A DNA stretch of 58,052 nt from Pseudomonas triticifolii (GCF_014358015.1 NZ_JACONV010000027.1:1-58052), one strand, 5' to 3'; counted from the first letter of the stretch, positions 25,156 through 35,229 are shown. A program made the numbers and translations. Notes: generated from the sequence alone by a model not told the origin.

Positions 25156-26097
25156 GTGTCCAAGATGATGGTCTTTACGGGGAATGCTAACCCCGATCTC
25201 GCTCGGCGTGTAGTACGTCAGCTGCATATCCCACTGGGTGATGTTTCTGTTGGAAAGTTTTCCGACGGCGAAATCAGCACTGAGATTAATGAAAACGTCC
25301 GCGGTAAAGACGTCTTCATCATTCAGCCGACCTGCGCACCGACAAACGATAACCTGATGGAACTCGTCGTGATGGCTGATGCCTTCCGCCGCTCCTCAGC
25401 GTCCCGAATCACTGCTGTGATTCCCTACTTTGGTTATGCCCGTCAGGATCGCCGTCCGCGTTCCGCACGTGTTGCTATCAGCGCGAAAGTCGTTGCCGAT
25501 ATGCTGACCGTGGTGGGTATCGATCGTGTTCTCACGGTTGATCTTCATGCTGACCAGATCCAGGGTTTCTTCGATATTCCGGTAGATAACATCTACGGCT
25601 CCCCCGTTCTGGTGGATGACATCGAAGACCAGCGCTTTGAAAATCTGATGATCGTTTCCCCGGATATCGGCGGTGTCGTGCGTGCACGTGCAGTGGCCAA
25701 ATCCCTGGGCGTCGATCTCGGGATCATCGACAAACGCCGTGAGAAAGCCAATCACTCTGAAGTGATGCATATCATCGGTGATGTCGAAGGGCGTACCTGT
25801 ATTCTGGTCGACGACATGGTCGATACCGCCGGCACTTTGTGTCATGCGGCCAAGGCCCTGAAAGAGCATGGCGCTGCCAAGGTTTTTGCCTACTGCACAC
25901 ACCCTGTGCTGTCGGGTCGGGCGATCGAAAACATTGAAAATTCCGTGCTGGACGAACTGGTGGTGACCAACACCATCCCGTTGTCCGCAGCAGCACAAGC
26001 CTGTAGCCGTATCCGCCAACTGGATATCGCACCGGTAGTCGCCGAAGCGGTTCGCCGCATCAGCAACGAAGAATCGATCAGCGCGATGTTCCGCTAA
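25156..26097 (+). CDS. prs: Ribose-phosphate pyrophosphokinase (PRPP synthase)
   Basis: Makes PRPP from ribose-5-phosphate and ATP, feeding purine, pyrimidine, histidine and NAD synthesis and the hpt/upp salvage enzymes in this window. 313 residues. The PRPP-binding loop VDDMVDTAGTL and the RRPRSARVAISAK flexible-loop region are present. The start codon is GTG at 25156 (SKMMVFTGNANPD follows), as in P. aeruginosa. A strong terminator follows. Confidence 0.96.
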   Translation: MSKMMVFTGNANPDLARRVVRQLHIPLGDVSVGKFSDGEISTEINENVRGKDVFIIQPTCAPTNDNLMELVVMADAFRRSSASRITAVIPYFGYARQDRRPRSARVAISAKVVADMLTVVGIDRVLTVDLHADQIQGFFDIPVDNIYGSPVLVDDIEDQRFENLMIVSPDIGGVVRARAVAKSLGVDLGIIDKRREKANHSEVMHIIGDVEGRTCILVDDMVDTAGTLCHAAKALKEHGAAKVFAYCTHPVLSGRAIENIENSVLDELVVTNTIPLSAAAQACSRIRQLDIAPVVAEAVRRISNEESISAMFR

Positions 26098-26134
26098 GGG
26101 TTCTCCCTCAGCCTGCATTTCGTCGACGAAAAGC

Positions 26135-26171
26135 GCCCCGCCCTGGCATCCGGTCAGGGCGGGGCTTTTTT
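26135..26171 (+). terminator. Intrinsic terminator after prs
   Basis: GC-rich stem GCCCCGCCCTG with its complement CAGGGCGGGGC and six T residues immediately after. Confidence 0.9.
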
Positions 26172-26235
26172 GCCCATATAGCTCTGGCGCTGGTCGCAAA
26201 CGCCATTGTGAATGTGGTTATTTTGGAGAAACAAC

Positions 26236-26844
26236 ATGAACGATTTTACTCTGAATGCTGAACAGCGTTCCGACCTGGGGAAAGGTGCGAGCCGCCGCCT
26301 GCGTCGTATCGCTAGCCTGGTTCCAGCTGTTGTCTACGGTGGCGACAAAGCCCCTGAGTCCATCAGCATGCTGGCCAAGGAAGTTGCAAAACTGCTCGAA
26401 AACGAAGCTGCTTTCAGCCACGTTATCGAACTGAACGTTGCTGGCAAGAAGCAGAACGTCCTGATCAAGGCACTGCAGCGTCACCCGGCCAAAGGCCACG
26501 TGATGCACGCTGACTTCGTGCGCGTAATCGCAGGTCAGAAACTGACCGCTATCGTGCCGATCCACTTCATCAACGAAGAAGCTCCGGTCAAGAAAGGCGG
26601 CGAGATCTCGCACACTACCACTGAACTGGAAGTGACCTGCCTGCCTAAAGACCTGCCTGAGTTCATCGAAGTTGATCTGGGCGCGCTGGAAATCGGTTCG
26701 AACGTTCACCTGTCCGAGCTGAAAGCTCCTAAAGGCGTTGAGTTCGTAGCACTGGCACACGGTACTGACCTGGCAATCGCCAACGTTCACGCACCACGTG
26801 TTGTTGCTGAAGACACCGAAGCAGAAGAAGGCGCAGCAGAGTAA
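26236..26844 (+). CDS. rplY: 50S ribosomal protein L25 (Ctc-type, long form)
   Basis: Binds 5S rRNA in the large subunit. 202 residues, the long L25/general stress protein Ctc form, with an N-terminal L25 domain (SDLGKGASRRLRR) and a C-terminal beta domain plus an acidic Ala/Glu-rich tail. ATG at 26236 follows GGAGAA. Next gene is pth, 165 bases downstream. Confidence 0.95.
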   Translation: MNDFTLNAEQRSDLGKGASRRLRRIASLVPAVVYGGDKAPESISMLAKEVAKLLENEAAFSHVIELNVAGKKQNVLIKALQRHPAKGHVMHADFVRVIAGQKLTAIVPIHFINEEAPVKKGGEISHTTTELEVTCLPKDLPEFIEVDLGALEIGSNVHLSELKAPKGVEFVALAHGTDLAIANVHAPRVVAEDTEAEEGAAE

Positions 26845-27009
26845 TTTCATTACTGTGTAGCGTCGGAGTTGCTCTGGAAACATCGCGAGCGATAGCAGGC
26901 AAAACGGGCGAGATCGCGGAGTTTACATCATGGTAAATGAGCAGTTTCCGTTCGCATTGCCGCTGTCGCCAGCGGTTTGATCCACAACTCCAAAGGAAGA
27001 GCCCCTGTC

Positions 27010-27594
27010 GTGACCGCCATACAACTGATCGTTGGCCTGGGAAATCCAGGCGCTGAATACGAACAGACCCGGCATAACGCAGGGGCTCTTTTCGTTGAGC
27101 GTATTGCTGCGGCGCAACGAGTCAACCTCGTTCCCGAGCGCAAATTCTTTGGCCTGACCGGACGCTTCACGCATCAGGGTCAGGATGTTCGTCTGCTGAT
27201 CCCCACCACGTACATGAACCGCAGCGGCCAGGCCGTGGCGGCACTCGCCGGCTTCTATCGCATCCCGGTCGACTCGATACTGGTGGCGCACGACGAGCTG
27301 GATCTACCTCTAGGCGTTGCCAAACTCAAAGTGGGCGGCGGCCATGGCGGGCATAACGGTCTGCGCGACATCATCGCGCAACTGGGTAATCAGAACACTT
27401 TTCATCGCTTGCGGCTTGGCATCGGCCACCCGGGCGATGCCAGCAAGGTGTCCGGTTTTGTCCTGGGTCGAGCGCCGCGCGCCGAGCAGGAAAAACTGGA
27501 CGCCAGTATCGACTTTGCCCTCGGCGTGCTGCCGGATATCTTCGCCGGTGAATGGAACCGGGCGATGAAAAACCTGCACAGCCAGAAGGCCTGA
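27010..27594 (+). CDS. pth: Peptidyl-tRNA hydrolase
   Basis: Recycles peptidyl-tRNAs dropped from ribosomes. IVGLGNPGAEYEQTRHNAG carries the catalytic histidine region, and TYMNRSGQAV and GGGHGGHNGLRDI are family motifs. 194 residues from GTG 27010, which follows AGGAAGAG by about 10 bases. Followed by ychF after 21 bases. Confidence 0.95.
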   Translation: MTAIQLIVGLGNPGAEYEQTRHNAGALFVERIAAAQRVNLVPERKFFGLTGRFTHQGQDVRLLIPTTYMNRSGQAVAALAGFYRIPVDSILVAHDELDLPLGVAKLKVGGGHGGHNGLRDIIAQLGNQNTFHRLRLGIGHPGDASKVSGFVLGRAPRAEQEKLDASIDFALGVLPDIFAGEWNRAMKNLHSQKA

Positions 27595-27615
27595 CATCAC
27601 TCGAGGGGAAACACC

Positions 27616-28716
27616 ATGGGATTCAATTGCGGCATCGTCGGCCTGCCTAACGTCGGCAAGTCCACCCTGTTCAACGCCCTGACCAAATCGGGTATCGCGG
27701 CCGAGAACTTCCCCTTCTGCACCATCGAGCCGAACAGCGGCATCGTACCGATGCCTGACCCACGCCTGGCTGCACTGGCTGCGATCGTTAACCCGAAGCG
27801 CATCCTGCCGACCACCATGGAGTTCGTCGACATCGCAGGCCTGGTGGAAGGCGCTTCGAAGGGTGAAGGCCTGGGCAACAAGTTCCTGGCCAACATTCGC
27901 GAAACCGACGCTATCGCTCACGTAGTGCGCTGCTTCGAAGACGACAACGTGATCCACGTCTCCAACAGCGTCGATCCAAAGCGCGACATCGAGATCATTG
28001 ACCTCGAATTGATCTTCGCTGACCTGGACAGCTGCGAAAAACAGCTGCAGAAAGTCACCCGCAACGCCAAGGGCGGCGACAAGGACGCAGTGGTCCAGAA
28101 AGGCCTGCTCGAGCAACTGATCAGCCACTTCACCGAAGGCAAGCCGGCACGCAGCCTGATGAAGTCCATGAGCAATGACGAGAAAGCCGTCATTCGTGGT
28201 TTCCACCTGCTGACCACTAAACCGGTCATGTACATCGCCAACGTCGCTGAAGACGGTTTCGAAGACAATCCGCTGCTGGACGTGGTTCGCGCCATCGCTG
28301 AAGAAGAAGGCGCGATGCTGGTTCCGGTCTGCAACAAGATCGAAGCAGAAATCGCCGAGCTGGATGACGGCGAAGAGAAGGATATGTTCCTCGAAGCACT
28401 GGGCCTTGAAGAGCCCGGCCTGAACCGCGTGATCCGTGCAGGCTACGAAATGCTGCACTTGCAGACCTACTTCACCGCAGGCGTCGAAGAAGTCCGCGCC
28501 TGGACCGTGCGCGTTGGTGCTACCGCGCCTCAGGCTGCCGGCGTGATCCACACCGACTTCGAAAAAGGCTTCATCCGCGCCGAGTGCGTCGCCTACGACG
28601 ACTTCATCCAGTACAAGGGTGAGGCCGGTGCCAAGGAAGCGGGCAAATGGCGTCTGGAAGGCAAGGACTACATCGTCAAGGACGGTGACGTGCTGCACTT
28701 CCGTTTTAACGTCTGA
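27616..28716 (+). CDS. ychF: Redox-regulated ATPase/GTPase YchF (EngD)
   Basis: Ribosome-associated Obg-family P-loop protein that prefers ATP. P loop GLPNVGKSTLFNAL near residues 8-21, a central coiled-coil and a C-terminal TGS domain. 366 residues. ATG preceded by GAGGGGAAA. Ends at an intrinsic terminator. The pth-ychF pair is conserved in gammaproteobacteria. Confidence 0.95.
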   Translation: MGFNCGIVGLPNVGKSTLFNALTKSGIAAENFPFCTIEPNSGIVPMPDPRLAALAAIVNPKRILPTTMEFVDIAGLVEGASKGEGLGNKFLANIRETDAIAHVVRCFEDDNVIHVSNSVDPKRDIEIIDLELIFADLDSCEKQLQKVTRNAKGGDKDAVVQKGLLEQLISHFTEGKPARSLMKSMSNDEKAVIRGFHLLTTKPVMYIANVAEDGFEDNPLLDVVRAIAEEEGAMLVPVCNKIEAEIAELDDGEEKDMFLEALGLEEPGLNRVIRAGYEMLHLQTYFTAGVEEVRAWTVRVGATAPQAAGVIHTDFEKGFIRAECVAYDDFIQYKGEAGAKEAGKWRLEGKDYIVKDGDVLHFRFNV

Positions 28717-28760
28717 TCCGCTAAAGACGTCGCTGCGCACCGCGACATAGCCTTAAGCCC

Positions 28761-28787
28761 AAAAAGCCCCGTTGATCGGGGCTTTTT
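28761..28787 (+). terminator. Intrinsic terminator after ychF
   Basis: AAAAAGCCCC, short loop, GGGGCTTTTT. The A and T tracts on both sides allow it to work in both directions. Confidence 0.88.
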
Positions 28788-28914
28788 GCGTTTCCGGGCA
28801 AGCGTCAGCACATGGCCTGCATGCTAACCTCATCACTGACAAACGGGATCGGGCAAACACAACCTGCTGCCGCTCCAGAATCGACAAGAACCACACAGTG
28901 CGCGCCGATAACTC

Positions 28915-29820
28915 ATGAAAATTCTTCTGCTGGGAAAAAACGGTCAGGTGGGCTGGGAGCTGCAACGCTCGCTGGCAGTGATGGGCGAAGTGATTGCACT
29001 TGATCGTCAGACGGTATCAAGCGCGTATGGCGAACTCGCCGGTGATTTAGCCGACCTGACCCTGCTGCGCGAGACGATTCGTCGTGTTCAGCCTCAGGTC
29101 ATCGTCAACGCTGCCGCCTACACTGCGGTCGATAAGGCCGAGACCGAGCGTGAACTGGCGCACAGGGTCAACGCCCTCGCCTGCCAGGTTATGGCGCAGG
29201 AGGCCTGCGCTCTGGATGCCCTGCTGGTTCACTACTCCACCGATTACGTCTTTGACGGCTCGGGAAGCACGTCCTGGAAAGAGACCGATGCGGTGTCGCC
29301 CGTCAATTACTACGGCGCGACCAAGCTCGAAGGCGAGCAGTTGATCATCGCGTCGGGCTGCAAGCACCTGATTTTCCGTACCAGTTGGGTGTATGCAGCC
29401 CGCGGTAATAATTTCGCAAAAACGATGTTACGACTGGCCAGGGATCGCGATGCACTCAGCGTCATTGCGGATCAGATTGGTGCACCTACAGGCGCTGAAC
29501 TGCTGGCCGATATAGCGACAGCAGCTTTGCAGCAGGCACTCGCACGACCGCAACTGTGCGGGGTTTATCATCTGGCGCCCGCAGGGGAAGTGTCCTGGCA
29601 CGCGTATGCGAGCTACGTCATCGATGTTGCCCGCGCCCAGGGTCAGACGCTGAACGTGCAGTCCATCAACCCTATTGCGACGACCGAGTACCCGACACCG
29701 GCAAGGCGTCCGCTGAACTCGCGCCTGAATACAGAGAAGCTGCGAAACAATTTTTCGCTGCATTTGCCCGACTGGCAAACTGGCGTTACCCGAATGCTTA
29801 CGGAAATCCTGACCCCATGA
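28915..29820 (+). CDS. rmlD: dTDP-4-dehydrorhamnose reductase
   Basis: Final step of dTDP-L-rhamnose synthesis. 301 residues; NADPH loop LLLGKNGQVGWELQ at the N-terminus, STDYVFDG near residue 105 and catalytic YGATKLEGE (YxxxK). It overlaps rmlA by 4 bases (ATGA). rmlB and rmlC are not in the window, so the pathway must be completed elsewhere. Confidence 0.92.
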   Translation: MKILLLGKNGQVGWELQRSLAVMGEVIALDRQTVSSAYGELAGDLADLTLLRETIRRVQPQVIVNAAAYTAVDKAETERELAHRVNALACQVMAQEACALDALLVHYSTDYVFDGSGSTSWKETDAVSPVNYYGATKLEGEQLIIASGCKHLIFRTSWVYAARGNNFAKTMLRLARDRDALSVIADQIGAPTGAELLADIATAALQQALARPQLCGVYHLAPAGEVSWHAYASYVIDVARAQGQTLNVQSINPIATTEYPTPARRPLNSRLNTEKLRNNFSLHLPDWQTGVTRMLTEILTP

Positions 29821-30707
29821 CGTCTATCAATCGTAAAGGCATCATCCTGGCTGGCGGATCAGGCACGCGCTTGCACCCGCTGACCCTTGGCGTATCCAAA
29901 CAGATGCTGCCGATCTACGACAAACCGATGATTTTCTATCCACTGTCAGTGCTGATGCTGGCGGGCATGCGTGAAATCCTGATTATTTCAACGCCTGATG
30001 ACTTGCCCGGTTTCCGCAAGCTGTTGGGCGATGGCAGCCAATACGGCATAACGCTCAGCTATATCGAGCAGCCCAGCCCCGACGGACTGGCACAGGCGTT
30101 CATTCTGGGCGAGTCATTCATCGGACAAGACCCCTGCTGCCTGATTCTGGGCGACAATATTTTCTACGGGCAGCATTTCTCCGACAACCTGCGTTCGGCC
30201 AATGAGCGAACCACAGGGGCAACGGTCTTCGGCTATCACGTCTCCGACCCGCAGCGCTTTGGTGTCATTGAGTTCGATGAAAGCGGCCGGGCGCTGAGCA
30301 TCGAAGAAAAGCCAGCGATGCCCAAGTCCAACTACGCCGTGACCGGCCTCTACTTTTACGACAACCAGGTGGTAGACATCGCCAAACGCATCAAGCCTTC
30401 GGCGCGTGGCGAACTGGAAATCACCGATGTAAACAGCGCGTACCTGCAACAGCGCGAACTGACGGTGGAACTGCTGGGACGGGGTTTCGCCTGGCTCGAT
30501 ACCGGTACACACGAGTCGTTGCTGGAAGCCAGCCACTTCGTGCATACCATCGAGCAACGTCAGGGGCTGAAAGTCGCCTGCCTTGAAGAAATTGCTTACA
30601 CCAACGGCTGGATCACCGCTCAGCAACTGGGTGAGCAGGCCGAGAAACTCAAAAAAACCGGCTATGGGCAGTATCTGCAGAAGCTTCTGGATCTGGGATC
30701 GTTTTAA
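29817..30707 (+). CDS. rmlA: Glucose-1-phosphate thymidylyltransferase
   Basis: First step of dTDP-L-rhamnose synthesis, joining dTTP and glucose-1-phosphate. 296 residues. GIILAGGSGTRLHPLTLG is the nucleotide-binding signature, followed by SKQMLPIYDKPMI. The start at 29817 overlaps the rmlD stop. A glycosyltransferase gene follows after 44 bases. Confidence 0.94.
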   Translation: MTSINRKGIILAGGSGTRLHPLTLGVSKQMLPIYDKPMIFYPLSVLMLAGMREILIISTPDDLPGFRKLLGDGSQYGITLSYIEQPSPDGLAQAFILGESFIGQDPCCLILGDNIFYGQHFSDNLRSANERTTGATVFGYHVSDPQRFGVIEFDESGRALSIEEKPAMPKSNYAVTGLYFYDNQVVDIAKRIKPSARGELEITDVNSAYLQQRELTVELLGRGFAWLDTGTHESLLEASHFVHTIEQRQGLKVACLEEIAYTNGWITAQQLGEQAEKLKKTGYGQYLQKLLDLGSF

Positions 30708-30751
30708 TACGGCCGACCTTTACACATCATTAGCGCAGGGTTGCGACTTTT

Positions 30752-31654
30752 ATGTGTTCAGATCTTCCCAGGGTGGCCGTGCTGCTGGCCGCCTACAACG
30801 GCATGTCGTGGCTGGAAGAACAGCTCGACTCCATCCAGAGGCAGGCGGCAGTCGCTGTCAGCGTCTTCATCAGTGTCGACGCGTCCAGCGACGGCACTGA
30901 AGCCTGGTGTGCCGCCTACACGCAGCGACACGCCAATACCACCTTGCTGGCACCAGCAGGCCCATTCGGGGGCGCAGCCGGCAATTTCTTCCGCCTGATT
31001 CGCGACGTGGATTGTTCGGACGTCGACTACGTGGCGTTCGCCGATCAGGATGACGTCTGGTACGCGGACAAGCTTCATCGCGCCGTCTCGACCTTGAAGT
31101 CAGGGCACCTGGACGCCTACTCCAGCAATGTCATCGCCTTCTGGCCGGATGGGCGACGCCTGCTGCTGGACAAGGCTCAGCCTCAAGTGCGCTGGGACTA
31201 TCTGTTTGAAGCCGCAGGACCCGGCTGCACCTACGTCACGACGCGTCGCCTGGCAAACGCGCTGAAGGTGTCGGTGCGCGATCAATGGGATCTTGTGCAA
31301 CACGTCGACCTTCATGACTGGTACTGCTACGCCTTCGCCCGCACGCATGATTTCAAATGGTTCATCGATCCCGTGCCCGGCCTGGATTACCGGCAGCACG
31401 GGCACAACCAGATCGGAGCAAATGCCGGCCTCGCATCGTTCACCGCCAGGTTGAGCCGAATCGTGAACAACTGGTGGCCTGAACAGGTGATACTCATCGG
31501 CCGTCTGGCTGGCAACAGCACGATGTTCGAACCGCCACGCACAAAGCGCTTGTCCTTTCTCAGGCTGATCCCCAAAGCCGGCCAGTGCCGCAGGCGGACA
31601 CGGGACAAGTTTCTGTTTGTGATTGCGTGTCTGGCGGCCGCCCTGAGACGCTGA
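30752..31654 (+). CDS. Glycosyltransferase family 2
   Basis: 300-residue GT-A enzyme. VAVLLAAYNGMSWLEEQLDS at the N-terminus, SVDASSDGT, and the metal-binding FADQDDVWY acid cluster near residue 91 resemble rhamnosyltransferases. No signal peptide. Located behind rmlDA, it probably adds rhamnose to a surface polysaccharide or flagellin glycan; the acceptor is unknown. It faces a second family 2 enzyme across 10 bases. Confidence 0.87.
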   Translation: MCSDLPRVAVLLAAYNGMSWLEEQLDSIQRQAAVAVSVFISVDASSDGTEAWCAAYTQRHANTTLLAPAGPFGGAAGNFFRLIRDVDCSDVDYVAFADQDDVWYADKLHRAVSTLKSGHLDAYSSNVIAFWPDGRRLLLDKAQPQVRWDYLFEAAGPGCTYVTTRRLANALKVSVRDQWDLVQHVDLHDWYCYAFARTHDFKWFIDPVPGLDYRQHGHNQIGANAGLASFTARLSRIVNNWWPEQVILIGRLAGNSTMFEPPRTKRLSFLRLIPKAGQCRRRTRDKFLFVIACLAAALRR

Positions 31655-31664
31655 CCTGACGAAC

Positions 31665-32651
31665 TCACACCTTCCCCAGGCATACGGCCAGCAACAGACT
31701 CAGATTGCCTCGAAGTGTCTGTCGATAAACGCCCGCCTCGCGAAACGCTCGTACACGCCCGAGAACGCCTTGACTGCGGCTCCTCTCGAAACACGCCAGT
31801 ACGTATCGATTCTCTTCGGTCAGTACGTGCTCAAACGTGTGCAGAATCGAAAGGTTCGAATCATTCCACTGCATGAAGCGTCCCGACAGCGTCTTGTAGA
31901 CACGCATCATCCGGTCACGAGCGCTTACGTTCGCGCCGATCAGGTTGGCACCATGCTGCCGGTAATCAAGGCTTGGCGCAGCCTCATAGATCACCCGCCC
32001 GCCACAACCGGTCACCAACAGGTAGGTCAGCCAGTCGTGAGCGACCAAGGGAGTCTGCCTAGGGAGTTGCAGAAGCAGACTGCGAGCAGCCTGATTGATC
32101 AGCATCGTGTTGGCACCCGCCAGGCTCTGGACCAGGGCGTTACGGAAGGAAGGCGGTTTAGCGAACAGCGCCGAAACGCCAATCACCTGTAGCCGGGCAT
32201 CGACCAGACGGGTCCGGGAGCAATAGAGCGCAGGGGTGTGCCCGCTGATGCACGCAAGGCGGTTCACGCTTCGCATCAGCTTGTCGCTGAACCAGACATC
32301 ATCCTGATCGCTGAACGCGAAGTAGTCGGCGCTCAGCTCGACTCGCTGGACCAGGGAAATGAAATTCTCGGCAAAGCCTCTGCAAGGGCCGCTGAACACG
32401 TTAAGCCGATCATGCCCCCAACGGCGCCGGTACTCGGCAAGAATGTCGCGTGTCGAGTCGGTCGAGGCGTCATCGGACACGTAGAGCGTCCAGTTCGAAA
32501 AGGTCTGTGCGGCAAATGAGTCGAGTTGCTCCCTGAGGTATGCGGCACCGTTGCAGGTGCACATCAGGATCGCCACACGGGGATACTCTTTGGCGCAGCG
32601 CCCGGTCGAGAGAGGAAGGTGATCCGGTGACGGCGCAGCGTCGTTCTCCAT
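31665..32651 (-). CDS. Glycosyltransferase family 2
   Basis: 328 residues, with VAILMCTCNGAAYLREQLDS, YVSDDASTD and FSDQDDVWF, the same layout as the convergent neighbour, so the two are probably distant paralogues. An N-terminal extension of about 25 residues precedes the domain. Likely transfers a sugar such as rhamnose. Confidence 0.86.
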   Translation of the reverse strand: MENDAAPSPDHLPLSTGRCAKEYPRVAILMCTCNGAAYLREQLDSFAAQTFSNWTLYVSDDASTDSTRDILAEYRRRWGHDRLNVFSGPCRGFAENFISLVQRVELSADYFAFSDQDDVWFSDKLMRSVNRLACISGHTPALYCSRTRLVDARLQVIGVSALFAKPPSFRNALVQSLAGANTMLINQAARSLLLQLPRQTPLVAHDWLTYLLVTGCGGRVIYEAAPSLDYRQHGANLIGANVSARDRMMRVYKTLSGRFMQWNDSNLSILHTFEHVLTEENRYVLACFERSRSQGVLGRVRAFREAGVYRQTLRGNLSLLLAVCLGKV

Positions 32652-32787
32652 GGCATTCTCAGTGGTGTGAGTGCGGGAACTTCACCTTCAAGGCCTGGGC
32701 ATTATGCCGCGCTGCCCGATTACCCGTCAGCTCTCCTGATGCCCGTGGCGCGCCCGTTGGTCGCACAATACACCGCGCTCAGAAACG

Positions 32788-32820
32788 AAAAAGACCGGAC
32801 CGGGAATCCCGGGCCGGTCT
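32788..32820 (-). terminator. Intrinsic terminator of the first chemoreceptor gene
   Basis: Read on the minus strand: stem AGACCGG.CCGGG and complement with one mismatch, 3-base loop, then five T residues, 25 bases after the stop codon at 32845. Confidence 0.85.
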
Positions 32821-32844
32821 TGATGATCTGCGTGTAGGGCGCTG

Positions 32845-34902
32845 TCAGCTCAGACGGAAGCGCGCGGTGTTGTCGTTCAACGCCCGACTGCCCTGGCTCA
32901 GCGTGTCCGCTGCGCGGTTGACCGCACGCGCCCCTTCGAGCAAGCGCCCGGCAGCCTGATCCACCTGCTGGATGTTGCTGCTGACTTCATCGGCCGTCGA
33001 TGCCTGTTCTTCCACCGCTGTGGATATCTGCACCAGCGTGTCGGTAACGCCCTGCACCGCGGTGGCAATTTCGCCCAGCCGCTCACCGAGCCCGGTGACC
33101 GAGCGTGCATCGTTGACCGCCTGACCACAGGCCGCTTCCATCAGATCAACCGCCTGCGTCACGGTGGCGCGCAGGCTGTCCACGGTTCCGGCAATCTGCG
33201 CCGTCGACGCCTGAGTGCGTTGTGACAGGCTGCGCACCTCGTCGGCGACCACCGCAAAGCCGCGACCCTGCTCCCCTGCCCGTGCAGCCTCAATAGCGGC
33301 GTTGAGCGCCAACAGGTTGGTCTGCTCGGCAATGCCGCGAATGGCATCCACCACCGATTGAATCTGCTGGCCCTGCTCGCTGACACGGCCCAGTGCAGCG
33401 GCGGTTTCGGTCAGGCGCTGATTGAGTTGCTGAATGCTGCCGGTGGTACGCTGGCTGTCCTGGCTGCTCTGCTCTGCGATGGCACGCGTGTGCCGTGCGC
33501 TGGCCGAGGCCTGCTCACAGCTTCTGGCAACACCCTGAGACGTCGCCGCAAGCTCCGTGGCCGCCGCCGCGATCTGACTGATCTGCTGCTGCTGATCCTC
33601 GACTTCGTTGAGCGTACCGCTGGACTGAGCATTGAGCGTCAGCACCGCATCACCCACCCGCACGGTTTCCTCATTCACACCCAGCAGGCTGGTGCGCAAC
33701 TGCACGACCGCAACGTTCAGCGCGCGACTGATGGCGGCCAGTTCATCGCGTCCCTGCACAGGGACCTCGACACACAGGTTGCCGTCGCGCAGGGATTCGG
33801 CGAGTGTCGTGATACCGCTGGCGCTCTGACGAATCGATGACTGCAGGCAGGCAAACAGGTACATCGCCAGCAGCATCAGCACCCCGAAGACCGCCGCCAA
33901 CGGAATGAACTCCATGTTCGAGGAGTCATGGTAGTAATCAAGCCGGTCGTAGAGCGAAGTCAGCGACTGATTACGAAAATCCGCCATGCTTTTGGTCACG
34001 CTGTCGATGCTGCGCTCGAACTCTTGCGGCTTGAGCTTGATGCTGCCACCGAAGACGCCTTCATCGAGCACCTTCAACTCAGCGTTCAGCACCTGTGTCA
34101 TAGCCGCGTACTGCGTCGCCCACGCCTGCATTTGTGCTGGCAGCTTGGACATCAGCAGGCCGCCAGCCTTATTCATCTGATCCTTGGCATCGTCGATACG
34201 ACTGCGCAAATCGCGCATTTGCAGACGGCTTTGCAGACTGAATTGCCCCGAGGCGACCGAGGTCTGGCCAATACTGGACATGCGCCCGATACGCTCGATG
34301 AGATCCGGCACCTGCTGGGTGGACAGCTGCATCAGCATGTAGGTTTCAAGCCAGGGGTCGAGGATCAGGCCGCTGTCCATGGCGATCTGCTCGCGCAACG
34401 CCTGCACGTTACTCAGGGCAGTCGTAAAACGGTCGTACCCATCCGGCCACCAGCCCACAGTGCGCAGCGAAACGGTGTCCATGCCGGTAACGGACGCCTG
34501 AAGCGTCTTGTAGCGGTTCATGGTGTCGTCGGGGGCGCTTTCCTTGTTCAAGGCCGCGCCCAGGTTTTCAAGCGCCTTGGCAATGCGCGGATTCCCTGCA
34601 TCGACATTGGCCATCGCTGCGCGGGCTTCCGGGGTCGGCTCCTTGAGGATGTCGGCAGCCTTCCAGCGCGCCGCATGATCGCGCTGGGCGGACAGCTCGA
34701 CGTTCAGCTCATCGAGCGCCATCAATTGCCGCACACCTGACTGCTCGCCGGAGATAACCGCCAGCTTGTTGCGATAATCAGTAGCGATCACCCAGCCGCT
34801 GCCCACCAGCGGCAGCATGAACAGCAGGAACAAGACCTGAAACTTGCGAGCAAAACCAAAATGCCCCATCAAGCGCATGCCCGGTGACAAAAGACTGTTC
34901 AT
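32845..34902 (-). CDS. Methyl-accepting chemotaxis protein, long periplasmic domain
   Basis: 685-residue chemoreceptor. Transmembrane segment 1 at about 20-42, a helical periplasmic sensor of about 290 residues, transmembrane 2 at 332-354, HAMP-like linker, then the signalling domain with hairpin tip GIAEQTNLLALNAAIEAARA near 520-540. There is no C-terminal CheR-binding pentapeptide (ends RFRLS). Start ATG 34902 follows GGGAG by 9 bases. Ligand unknown. Monocistronic with its own terminator. Confidence 0.9.
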   Translation of the reverse strand: MNSLLSPGMRLMGHFGFARKFQVLFLLFMLPLVGSGWVIATDYRNKLAVISGEQSGVRQLMALDELNVELSAQRDHAARWKAADILKEPTPEARAAMANVDAGNPRIAKALENLGAALNKESAPDDTMNRYKTLQASVTGMDTVSLRTVGWWPDGYDRFTTALSNVQALREQIAMDSGLILDPWLETYMLMQLSTQQVPDLIERIGRMSSIGQTSVASGQFSLQSRLQMRDLRSRIDDAKDQMNKAGGLLMSKLPAQMQAWATQYAAMTQVLNAELKVLDEGVFGGSIKLKPQEFERSIDSVTKSMADFRNQSLTSLYDRLDYYHDSSNMEFIPLAAVFGVLMLLAMYLFACLQSSIRQSASGITTLAESLRDGNLCVEVPVQGRDELAAISRALNVAVVQLRTSLLGVNEETVRVGDAVLTLNAQSSGTLNEVEDQQQQISQIAAAATELAATSQGVARSCEQASASARHTRAIAEQSSQDSQRTTGSIQQLNQRLTETAAALGRVSEQGQQIQSVVDAIRGIAEQTNLLALNAAIEAARAGEQGRGFAVVADEVRSLSQRTQASTAQIAGTVDSLRATVTQAVDLMEAACGQAVNDARSVTGLGERLGEIATAVQGVTDTLVQISTAVEEQASTADEVSSNIQQVDQAAGRLLEGARAVNRAADTLSQGSRALNDNTARFRLS

Positions 34903-35229
34903 GTCCTGCAACTCCCCGTGTACACCTGCAACAGCGCAGCAGGTGTTTTTTTATAAAACGCTTACGGCAAAATGCCATGTAATTGATTCAGTTGCGATAC
35001 ATGTCGCCTCACATTGGTACGAAAAGTGAGGTCACTATTCTTTTTTTGTGTTGAAAAGTACTGTAATTGACGTATCCCACGCACCGAAGCAAGAACCGGA
35101 CCGAACTGGCAGCTCTAAGAACCTGTTTTGCCCATGAACCATTCATTTTGCATCGGCAATATGAAAAGCAAGCGTCGCTCTCGGAACCGGTTCGACCCGC
35201 TGAATTGTCTGACACAGGAGGCCTCATTC

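Noticed and set aside
27310..28740. 476-codon minus-strand open frame opposite pth and ychF
   Set aside because: Shadow of ychF and pth, which have clear motifs on the plus strand; the antisense product has no recognisable domain.
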